Positions 24,742 through 31,182 of a stretch of 33,855 nt of DNA are shown piece by piece (position 1 is the stretch's first letter; each line of letters opens with the position of its first letter). The notes beneath the pieces are model-generated. The model was given only the letters and a program-made list of their open reading frames with translations. It did no database searches and was not told where the DNA came from. The DNA comes from Clostridia bacterium. Lineage in GTDB: Bacteria > Bacillota > Clostridia > Oscillospirales > CAG-382. The position numbers and the translations under genes were made by a program. Location of the stretch: assembly GCA_017456765.1 (NCBI GenBank), contig JAFTIR010000032.1:1-33855 (forward strand). Reading direction: 5' to 3'.

Positions 24742-25326
24742 ATGCTGTATGACATCGAAAGAACAATAAAAAGAATGAAAGACACTAAAGACGGCGATGA
24801 GTATAAAGACCTTGTATATGACCTTGAGAGCTTTATTATTGATATGAGCTTTCCTGAGGATGACGAAAACGGTGCACAAAAGAGGTCGTATCTCGGAAAG
24901 ATTGAGCTTGTAGGTAAGGTGCTTGATGAAAAAGAAACCGAAAAGGTGTTTTCAAAAATACGTCCGGTGCTTTTACAGCTTGGAATACATGAGTGTATCA
25001 AGGGCTTCAGATTGATTGAAATGTGCACCCTTGAGGCGGCGAGAATTGCCTCTTCCGAAAGAACCTATCAGATGAAGGACATTTATCCGATTGTTGCAAA
25101 AAAATTTGGAATTACTGCACATAATTGCGAGCGGCTTTGCCGATATGCTTGCCGTGGAATAGTTCCGTCAAGGGATTTTGCCCAGAAGTTCCCCTTCTTT
25201 GAAGAGCTGACACATAGAACCTATGAGGAAGTAACGGTAAAAGAGCTTGTGGATATTCTTGTTAAATACATAATTGTAAAATGTAATTTCAGAAGCGGAA
25301 GAAATAATAGTGGTGAAAAGCGGTGA
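24742..25326 (+). CDS. Receiver-less Spo0A C-terminal-domain DNA-binding protein
   Basis: The 194-residue protein has an N-terminal region of about 85 residues (acidic, helical, unlike a response-regulator receiver) and a C-terminal domain that follows the Spo0A effector domain. GIHECIKGFRLIE corresponds to the GIPAHIKGYQYL region of Spo0A, and IYPIVAKKFGITAHNCER-type sequence corresponds to its helix-turn-helix, keeping the E-R and R-x-A pattern of the recognition helix. The phosphorylatable Asp and the receiver domain are absent. The ATG at 24742 is chosen because GGTGA lies 5 bases upstream; an in-frame ATG at 24682 lies inside the promoter region. It probably binds 0A-box-like DNA and could compete with or modulate Spo0A; this is inference. 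Confidence 0.82.
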   Translation: MLYDIERTIKRMKDTKDGDEYKDLVYDLESFIIDMSFPEDDENGAQKRSYLGKIELVGKVLDEKETEKVFSKIRPVLLQLGIHECIKGFRLIEMCTLEAARIASSERTYQMKDIYPIVAKKFGITAHNCERLCRYACRGIVPSRDFAQKFPFFEELTHRTYEEVTVKELVDILVKYIIVKCNFRSGRNNSGEKR

Positions 25327-25338
25327 AAACCGCTTTTT
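25318..25338 (+). terminator. Terminator overlapping the stop codon of the Spo0A-like gene
   Basis: AAGCGGT-GAAA-ACCGCTT forms a 7-bp stem followed by TTT. The TGA stop (25324-25326) is inside the hairpin, so ribosomes finishing the gene would interfere with its folding. Confidence 0.75.
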
Positions 25339-25341
25339 CTG

Positions 25342-25370
25342 TTGATTTAATGGGAAAAATGTTGTAAAAT
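25342..25370 (+). promoter_or_regulatory. Candidate SigA promoter of the 818-residue protein gene
   Basis: TTGATT (25342-25347) and TAAAAT (25365-25370) are 17 bases apart, 24 bases before the coding start, with the AGGTGG ribosome site between. Confidence 0.6.
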
Positions 25371-25394
25371 GTTGTTGTAAGTGAGGTGGAGCGA

Positions 25395-27851
25395 ATGAGA
25401 ATGGCAGAATTTGTAACATCAGAAAAGCATCTTCTTGAATTGCCTTTTCAGAATGTAAACAGTATACAGCTTAAAAAGGCTTTTGAGAGCGGAGTCAAAA
25501 ATATCATTATGTATTCCGACTGTCCCTCGTTTGCTACAGCCTGTGCAATGAATTACTGTATCAAAGAGAACAGTAGGTTTTCTAAAATAATTTATGCCTG
25601 TTTTGACAGAAGAAAGCTACTGTATACCAATCAAATGAAGTATCACAGTATTGATGCTGTTCTCAAGGCATGCCTTTGCCGTCCGTTTGTTGTTGATGAC
25701 TGTAATAAAAAGGAATGCCACGCCGAAAATTATCTTGCCCGCTTTGAAAATGAAGCTGATGAAAACACCCTTGTTGTAATAGACGGCTTTGATATTGCGG
25801 CACCCTCACCGTATATGCGCCATCTGTTCGGACTTTCCTGTACAGTTCTTGTGATTACGGATAAAAATATGGAAAACCTTCCCGATGGTGTTCTTCTGAT
25901 AAAAGAAAACCTTTCCCAATCTACTCCGTGTAACCTTGACGTGCTGAATGACAGGCAAAAAGAACTTCTCATGACTCTTTGCGCGTTTCTCGAACACCTT
26001 GATGACAGCACTCCCATAGTCAGTAGCCGCTCGGGCGTTTTTGATAAGGAATCCGTAGAGTTTTATCTCGGTTCTCTTTCGGATGAGCTTTGTGCCCTTG
26101 AGCAATACGGCTTTGTCACAACACTTGACTCGGGAAGAATATATATTGATAAGAGCGTAAGACGGTACATTCTTGACAAACTCTGTCCTACACTTGAAAA
26201 CTGTAAAGTCTTTGAAAAATTTGTAAGTAAACTGTGCGATTTTCGCATTTTGCAGAATGTCAAGGATATTTCAGCGCAGCTGCTTTCGGCAGAGGAAAAC
26301 TATAATCCTTTTGTCGCAACTCCGGAATTTATGAGTGCGTATACCCATTTTTCAATGAACGATAAGGACAGAGGAATAAGAGTATATAATATTCTTATAT
26401 CCTACATATTGAATAATCTTTCAATGCAAAACGGAGCAAGCTATACATGGCACCTTTTGTCTGAAAATGTGCCGTATTATATTTCCATGCTCTGCGAAAG
26501 CCTTTTGACTACGGATGCGGCTCGGGAAATATACAACGAAGAGCTTTACATGGACGAGCTTCTTCCCGATATTTATACCTGCCGCATAAAAGCAAATCTT
26601 GATATAATCCGTGTTTGCCTTTCGTTTTTAAGAAATACGACTCTCGATGTACATAATATGTGGGAGTCTGTGTTTGAAGGTCTGCATAAAGCCATGAATG
26701 AAATTTTTGATTTTGTCAAAAAATGCTTCTTTGATGAAGAAGAAAAAGCGGCACTGCTTGATGATTGTATAAGACTCTGCAGCGAAAGCTTTGACTATTT
26801 CTGTGCGGTTGATAAAGACGGAATATATTATCATAATCATGACAGCTTTGACAAACGCCGCCTCTTTTATAATTGCGAGATGGAAAGCGACAGATTACAC
26901 GCCGACAGTATTCCTTTCGGGTATTCAGAAATGACATTAAAGCTGTATCAGCTGTATGGGAAATTCCTTTCCGAATGGCTCATGCTCTCGCGTAAAACAG
27001 AGCCTTGCCATTACAACAATCTTTTAAAGCAGATTCATGAGGAAAAACTTTGTGACAGAAGTAAAACACTTGAAGAAATTAAGGCGCATTTTAAAAGATT
27101 AAGTCTGGGTTATGATAGTTTTACCGACATATATGACGGTGATGTTTTTGACATTGAAAATATGCAAATATCCGAAAAACGCCTGCAGGATAATAAACGT
27201 TTTCTTTTGCGTGGCTTTGACGGCAACACAAAGAAGGGCGCCGAAGGGTATACTGACAGTATAATAGCCGTTATAAAGGAAAGTAAATGCCCGCTAAGAA
27301 CGGCTCTTACAATTCTCAGTCCCGACTATCCTATATCCGATGAGTCATACAGGCTTCTTGTTAAAAAGAATTTTGCATTTTATCTGTCAAAGAATAAAAA
27401 TATGCCAAATCTATCCCTACAGCTTTTGCTTGAAACTCTCGTTTGTGACTATGATAACTGTCATGACAGAGACGGGCAGAAGGAGCTGTACGAGGAAATG
27501 CTTGTATACATATCCGAAAGAATAAGCGTTACCGAAGCATTCTTGGAAAGAATGTATCACGCAGTGTCGTCCATGTATGTGAGCGTGAAAAAGAGAGAGC
27601 TTTCAACGTCGGAAAGAATGTCATGTGACGGATTCTGCGACAGACTTTATGAAAAATACTGTGCAGAATCAAATTTTAAACCAAAGTATTGTGATGACTA
27701 TATCGGCAGGTATTTGTACGAAAGGTTTAAAGGTATAAAGACAACAGTTGATGAAAGCTTTTTGATAAATGCAATAGATATACATGCTCATGAAAATGGT
27801 GATTGCGATGTTTCACTACTTGTTTCTATTCTTGTTAATCCGGCGGTATGA
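25395..27851 (+). CDS. Unrecognised 818-residue protein, possibly a degenerate STAND NTPase
   Basis: I do not recognise this protein. Its first 320 residues resemble a STAND/NB-ARC module in outline. A strand-loop IIMYSDCPSFA sits where a P-loop would be but has no GKT/GKS. TLVVIDGFD resembles Walker B and TVLVITDK a sensor-1 strand. A winged-helix-like stretch (DRQKELLMTLCAFL ... LEQYGFVTT) follows. The remaining 500 residues are helical and Cys-rich, with no clear TPR repeats. There is no signal peptide or membrane helix. AGGTGG lies 5 bases before the ATG at 25395; a GTG at 25386 falls in that site. It has its own promoter and follows the Spo0A-like gene by 68 bases, separated by a terminator. 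If the fold guess holds, it lost ATP binding and would be a regulator or scaffold. Confidence 0.7.
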   Translation: MRMAEFVTSEKHLLELPFQNVNSIQLKKAFESGVKNIIMYSDCPSFATACAMNYCIKENSRFSKIIYACFDRRKLLYTNQMKYHSIDAVLKACLCRPFVVDDCNKKECHAENYLARFENEADENTLVVIDGFDIAAPSPYMRHLFGLSCTVLVITDKNMENLPDGVLLIKENLSQSTPCNLDVLNDRQKELLMTLCAFLEHLDDSTPIVSSRSGVFDKESVEFYLGSLSDELCALEQYGFVTTLDSGRIYIDKSVRRYILDKLCPTLENCKVFEKFVSKLCDFRILQNVKDISAQLLSAEENYNPFVATPEFMSAYTHFSMNDKDRGIRVYNILISYILNNLSMQNGASYTWHLLSENVPYYISMLCESLLTTDAAREIYNEELYMDELLPDIYTCRIKANLDIIRVCLSFLRNTTLDVHNMWESVFEGLHKAMNEIFDFVKKCFFDEEEKAALLDDCIRLCSESFDYFCAVDKDGIYYHNHDSFDKRRLFYNCEMESDRLHADSIPFGYSEMTLKLYQLYGKFLSEWLMLSRKTEPCHYNNLLKQIHEEKLCDRSKTLEEIKAHFKRLSLGYDSFTDIYDGDVFDIENMQISEKRLQDNKRFLLRGFDGNTKKGAEGYTDSIIAVIKESKCPLRTALTILSPDYPISDESYRLLVKKNFAFYLSKNKNMPNLSLQLLLETLVCDYDNCHDRDGQKELYEEMLVYISERISVTEAFLERMYHAVSSMYVSVKKRELSTSERMSCDGFCDRLYEKYCAESNFKPKYCDDYIGRYLYERFKGIKTTVDESFLINAIDIHAHENGDCDVSLLVSILVNPAV

Positions 27852-27879
27852 TTGGTGTTTTGAAAATGGCATAAAAAAG

Positions 27880-27931
27880 AAAAAATGGTTGAAGTTACGA
27901 TTTTAGAATCGTTTTACTACAGCCATTTTTT
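27880..27931. terminator. Long imperfect hairpin, probable bidirectional terminator
   Basis: Outer arms 27880-27888 and 27923-27931 are perfectly complementary (AAAAAATGG). A middle part pairs with mismatches, and an inner 6-bp stem ACGATT-TTAG-AATCGT closes the top (27897-27912). A and T runs at the ends allow termination from both converging genes. It could also be a small inserted palindrome. Confidence 0.65.
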
Positions 27932-27982
27932 GTTATTTGTTTGCTATCCATCCCAAAAATGTGAATGTCAAAGGTTGATATA

Positions 27983-28165
27983 TCAGTATATTTCAACATC
28001 ATCTACTGAGTTTTCCAAAAGAATATTTATTAACTCATTTCTTGAACGATTGCACTTTGCTGACAGATCGTCAATTTTATCAAGTACGTTTTCTTTAATT
28101 CGTATTGATATGATTTTATATCCGTCGTCTCCTTTTTTGTTTATTCGTATTACATTCTTCGCCAT
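27983..28165 (-). CDS. Ribbon-helix-helix (Arc/CopG-type) DNA-binding protein
   Basis: The 60-residue protein has the ribbon-helix-helix pattern: a strand IISIRIKENV, helix 1 LDKIDDLSAKC, and a turn and helix 2 SRNELINILLENS. Such proteins bind operators as dimers of dimers through the strand. The ATG at 28165 is chosen because GAGGTG lies 7 bases upstream; a longer frame upstream starts before that site. No toxin gene is adjacent in the same direction. It is divergent from the zinc-ribbon operon, whose promoter is bracketed by an 8-bp inverted repeat, so it could be that operon's regulator. This is inferred from position only. Confidence 0.8.
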   Translation of the reverse strand: MAKNVIRINKKGDDGYKIISIRIKENVLDKIDDLSAKCNRSRNELINILLENSVDDVEIY

Positions 28166-28245
28166 AATATCACCTCTACATATAATTATAGTTATCATAA
28201 AACGAAATTATATATTATATTTATATTCAAAATATAATACATTTG

Positions 28246-28283
28246 TATTGACAAATAACTTTTGTGGTGATATAATGTCAATA
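28246..28283 (+). promoter_or_regulatory. Perfect SigA promoter bracketed by an 8-bp inverted repeat
   Basis: TTGACA (28248-28253) and TATAAT (28271-28276) are separated by 17 bases, all consensus. TATTGACA (28246-28253) and TGTCAATA (28276-28283) are exact reverse complements 22 bases apart, so one half-site covers the -35 and the other the end of the -10 and the region just after it. A repressor bound there would block the promoter. Confidence 0.85.
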
Positions 28284-28305
28284 TCATGTTATGGAGGTTA
28301 AAAAT

Positions 28306-28635
28306 ATGAACACAAAGAAAAAACGTACAATTAGTATTTGGGTGGCGGTTTATGGTTTAGCAAGTCCCATCTTTTCACTTGTTTTTGCTGCAGCAAACAG
28401 TCCATATGGGTGGGATACAGTTGTTCCGGATGAATTGATAACATCGGTTGTGATTGATCTTATTATCGGAATAGCGGGTGTGATTGCGGCGGTTTATTAT
28501 TCAAGAAAACTTGTAGCCGAAAAAGTAGAACAATTGTCACAGGTAAGCTCATCACTAAACGTATGCCGTAATTGCAAAGCAAATTTATTACAAGGAACAA
28601 CAATTTGTCCAAGATGCGGAACAAAAATGGAATAG
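28306..28635 (+). CDS. Small two-helix membrane protein with C-terminal zinc ribbon
   Basis: The 109-residue protein starts with a basic MNTKKKR, has two membrane helices (about 8-30 and 42-65) and ends in a zinc ribbon with CRNC and CPRC knuckles (C87, C90, C102, C105 approximately), probably in the cytoplasm. GGAGGT lies 7 bases before the ATG at 28306; the ATG at 28291 overlaps that site and is rejected. It is the first gene of a two-gene operon with a 14-base gap and is driven by a perfect promoter. Function is unknown. Confidence 0.85.
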   Translation: MNTKKKRTISIWVAVYGLASPIFSLVFAAANSPYGWDTVVPDELITSVVIDLIIGIAGVIAAVYYSRKLVAEKVEQLSQVSSSLNVCRNCKANLLQGTTICPRCGTKME

Positions 28636-28649
28636 TGAGGAAGCAAGTT

Positions 28650-28955
28650 ATGTCAAGAAGTGTTTTTACGTTTCCATATAGTTCGGCAGAAAAATCTGGA
28701 ATCTTAATAAATAATATACTTATCTCAAATAAATTCACTCAACATATGGAAAATGAAGGCGTTGTTTGGAAAAAGGGAAGTGCGTTGTTGACTGGAGAGC
28801 AATGTATAAAAATTGAATGGGGAGAAAATGAAGTTAAAATATTCGGTTGGATAAGCGATGGCTTTTCAGAATCACAATTGTCAGGATTTCTCGGTTCATA
28901 TGCAAAGGGAAAAGTATTGAAAGTTATAGAGCAACTAAAACTTTCCATTATATAG
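28650..28955 (+). CDS. Small protein of unknown function, second gene of zinc-ribbon operon
   Basis: The 101-residue protein has no membrane helix, signal peptide or known motif. Its middle part (CIKIEWGENEVKIFGWIS) looks like beta strands, and it ends in a helix (KGKVLKVIEQLKLS). GAGGAAG lies 7 bases before ATG at 28650. It follows the zinc-ribbon membrane protein by 14 bases on the same strand and shares its promoter and terminator. A partnership with that protein is likely from position but not shown. Confidence 0.75.
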   Translation: MSRSVFTFPYSSAEKSGILINNILISNKFTQHMENEGVVWKKGSALLTGEQCIKIEWGENEVKIFGWISDGFSESQLSGFLGSYAKGKVLKVIEQLKLSII

Positions 28956-28981
28956 CAGAATTAAAGTTTTAACGCATTATT

Positions 28982-29011
28982 AAAACAGCACTCGAAATTG
29001 AGTGCTGTTTT
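28982..29011. terminator. Bidirectional terminator between zinc-ribbon operon and sigK
   Basis: AAAACAGCACTC pairs perfectly with GAGTGCTGTTTT around a 6-base loop. T runs follow on both strands. It lies between convergent units. Confidence 0.88.
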
Positions 29012-29044
29012 GTATTATTATGAAAAAATGATTTCCTTGTAATG

Positions 29045-29722
29045 TCAAGCCCTCATATGCTCCCTTAATTTTTGTATTGCACTGTTTTCAATTCTCGAAA
29101 CGTATGAACGGGAAATGCCCAGCTTTTTTGCTATTTCTCGCTGTGTCATGGGCTTTGAAAAACCGAGTGCATATCTCATGAAAATTATCTGCTTTTCACG
29201 TTTGTTAAGTATCTTTTCAATCAGATTCATAAGTTTTTCTGCTTTTATTTTAAGGTCTATTTTTTCTGCAATGTCGTCGTCAACGCTCAGTATGTCCATG
29301 TACGTAAGAGGATTTCCGTCCTTGTCCATGTCGAGTATTTCGTTAAGTGACGTGTCGGAAAGATGCTTTTTCTGAGCCCTGAAATACATCAAGATTTCAT
29401 TTTGCAGACACCTGACGGCATAGGTCGCAAACCTTGTTCCGCACTCTGTCCTGAACGAATCCACCGCTTTTATAAGTCCCATTGTGCCGACGGATATTAT
29501 GTCGTCTGCATCACTCGGAGAAACCGAGTATTTTTTTGCGATGTGTGCTACAAGCCGAAGATTTCTCTGAATAAGTACCTCTCTTGCCTTTTCATCGCCC
29601 ATTGCCATTCTTTCAAAATATTCAAGCTCTTGCTTTTTTGTGAGTGGCTGCGGAAAAGACGCCGTACTTCCCGAAACTCTCAGGAATAAAAAATAGAAAC
29701 CCGAAAGTAAAAACGAAAGCAT
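29045..29722 (-). CDS. sigK: Late mother-cell sporulation sigma factor SigK with pro-sequence
   Basis: SigK directs late mother-cell transcription of coat and cortex genes. The 225-residue protein keeps a hydrophobic pro-sequence (residues 1-20, MLSFLLSGFYFLFL) followed by FPQPL, the start of mature SigK in B. subtilis. Region 2 is seen as RNLRLVAHIAKKY and ATYAVRC, and region 4 as TQREIAKKLGISRSYVSRIE. The gene is continuous, with no skin-type element splitting it. AGGGTGAT lies 7 bases before ATG. It is divergent from the cortex hydrolase gene and shares a terminator with the zinc-ribbon operon. A SigE-like promoter is visible upstream. Activity would need cleavage of the pro-sequence, normally by SpoIVFB. 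Confidence 0.95.
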   Translation of the reverse strand: MLSFLLSGFYFLFLRVSGSTASFPQPLTKKQELEYFERMAMGDEKAREVLIQRNLRLVAHIAKKYSVSPSDADDIISVGTMGLIKAVDSFRTECGTRFATYAVRCLQNEILMYFRAQKKHLSDTSLNEILDMDKDGNPLTYMDILSVDDDIAEKIDLKIKAEKLMNLIEKILNKREKQIIFMRYALGFSKPMTQREIAKKLGISRSYVSRIENSAIQKLREHMRA

Positions 29723-29752
29723 AGTATATCACCCTTTTTATGTTTATAAAAT

Positions 29753-29782
29753 ATTCTATGCCATGCGGCTTGTACAATTTTA
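29753..29782 (-). promoter_or_regulatory. Candidate SigE promoter of sigK
   Basis: On the minus strand CATAGAAT (29760-29753) fits the SigE -10 pattern CATACAAT except one base. TAAAATT (29782-29776) lies 15 bases upstream as an approximate -35. SigE is the known early activator of sigK in B. subtilis. Confidence 0.4.
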
Positions 29783-29835
29783 CTTTTTATACATAAAAAA
29801 TCACTTTTTCTCTTATGCTTTAACGGGTGATTATT

Positions 29836-31104
29836 ATGATTATAACAGTAAATGCGGGAGATTCTCTTTACAAAATCGGGGCAGAGTATGGGGTTCCCGT
29901 ATCAAAACTTTCTGCCGATAACGGTGTTTCTGACGGTGAGATTGTCGTAGGGCAAAGCCTTGTGATTGCCGTTCCCGATACGGCTGTAACGACAAGTGAC
30001 GAAACTACAGCTATGAAAATTTCACAACGGTATGGGATTTCGGCAAAGGAGCTTTTTAGAAATAACTATATTCTCGGCGGCAACGAGAGAATACCTGAAA
30101 ACACCTTTGTGGTTATTACATATGAAAATGCTCCGCAAACACAAAAAATCATAGGTGGCTATGCCTATGACTTCATTTCTACCGACAGACTCATGTCCAC
30201 CATAAATTATCTCACATATATCATGCCTTTTACCTACGGATTTACGCCCGAAGGGAGCCTTATTGAGCCTGATGACGATTATATCCTGAACACCGCGCAA
30301 AACGCAGATATAAAGCCATTGCTTCATATTTCTACCCTTACGGAAGAGGGGGTTTTTGACAGCAATCTGCCACTGTTGATTTTTGATAATCCCGTTGCTT
30401 CACAGACACTTATTGATAACATTGTTTCAAAGGTACTTGAAAAAGGATACGAAGGTGTCGATATAGATTTTGAGTTTCTTCCTTTTGAAGCACGTGGCGG
30501 ATATATAGAGTTTACCCGGAAACTTTCCGATGCACTTCATGAAATCGGCAAAATACTCGTCATTGCCGTGCCACCCAAAACGAGTGATGAGCAGGAAGGA
30601 CTTCTTGTGGAGGGAATCGATTATGCAGCCCTTGGTGAGAATGCTGATTACATTTTGTCTATGACTTATGAATATGGGTATAAATTTGGACCTGCCATGG
30701 CAATCGCACCAATAAATCAGGTAAAGCTTGTACTTGATTATGCAATAACACGAATACCGAATGAAAAATTGCTTCTCGGCATTTCAAACTACGGCTACGA
30801 CTGGACGCTTCCCTTTGTAAGAGGGGAGTCGGATGCACCGAGCCTGTCGACGGTGGAGGCAATTGAGCTTGCAAAAAGGTATGGCTTGGAAATAATGTTT
30901 GACGATATTTCCATGGCACCCTACTTTTTCTATACGGACGAGGAGGGGAGAGCACATGAGGTGTGGTTTGAGGATGCGAGAAGCTTCAAAGCAAAAATTG
31001 ACCTTATAGAAGAATATAATCTTGCAGGCGGATTTATCTGGGATTTAATGAGGGACAATCCGCAAGGATATGTGACAATCAACAGCCTGGTTAAAATCAA
31101 ATAA
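29836..31104 (+). CDS. YaaH/SleL-type LysM-GH18 spore peptidoglycan hydrolase
   Basis: YaaH/SleL enzymes are N-acetylglucosaminidases that cut muramic-lactam-containing spore cortex fragments during germination. The 422-residue protein has two N-terminal LysM modules (about 1-47 and 52-98), the first canonical (VNAGDSLYKIG), then a GH18 domain from about 103. The GH18 catalytic motif reads VDIDFE near residues 207-212, with the acid Glu intact, and MTYEYGY and FIWDLMRDN follow as expected. There is no signal peptide, as usual for proteins placed in the spore coat from the mother cell. The ATG at 29836 is chosen over an in-frame GTG at 29827 because GGGTGAT lies just upstream of the ATG. It is divergent from sigK by 113 bases. 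Confidence 0.9.
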   Translation: MIITVNAGDSLYKIGAEYGVPVSKLSADNGVSDGEIVVGQSLVIAVPDTAVTTSDETTAMKISQRYGISAKELFRNNYILGGNERIPENTFVVITYENAPQTQKIIGGYAYDFISTDRLMSTINYLTYIMPFTYGFTPEGSLIEPDDDYILNTAQNADIKPLLHISTLTEEGVFDSNLPLLIFDNPVASQTLIDNIVSKVLEKGYEGVDIDFEFLPFEARGGYIEFTRKLSDALHEIGKILVIAVPPKTSDEQEGLLVEGIDYAALGENADYILSMTYEYGYKFGPAMAIAPINQVKLVLDYAITRIPNEKLLLGISNYGYDWTLPFVRGESDAPSLSTVEAIELAKRYGLEIMFDDISMAPYFFYTDEEGRAHEVWFEDARSFKAKIDLIEEYNLAGGFIWDLMRDNPQGYVTINSLVKIK

Positions 31105-31122
31105 AACATGTGATTTTCTGCA

Positions 31123-31151
31123 TTGATTATCTCTTTTATTTGTGTTACAAT
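31123..31151 (+). promoter_or_regulatory. Candidate SigA promoter of the glycoside hydrolase gene
   Basis: TTGATT (31123-31128) and TACAAT (31146-31151) are 17 bases apart, with TGT before the -10 box (extended -10). AAGGAG and the ATG follow 20-30 bases downstream. Confidence 0.65.
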
Positions 31152-31182
31152 CAATAAAAAGTATAAAAAAGGAGACGTAGTT

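Noticed and set aside
28291..28305. Upstream ATG start for the zinc-ribbon membrane protein
   Set aside because: This ATG overlaps the GGAGGT ribosome site that serves the ATG at 28306.
28572..28649. Upstream start of the 101-residue protein inside the zinc-ribbon gene
   Set aside because: It would overlap the zinc-ribbon coding sequence by over 60 bases; the ATG at 28650 has a proper GAGGAAG site.
27983..28955. Toxin-antitoxin system formed by the ribbon-helix-helix protein and its neighbours
   Set aside because: The neighbouring operon is divergent, not co-transcribed, and encodes a membrane zinc ribbon and an unknown protein with no toxin motif.
29045..29722. Interrupted sigK (skin element)
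   Set aside because: The reading frame is continuous from the pro-sequence through region 4, with no recombinase or repeat sites.
29761..29835. SigE or SigK promoter for the YaaH/SleL gene
   Set aside because: Only a partial -10 (TATACATA at 29788) is visible, with no -35 at the right spacing, so it is not called.
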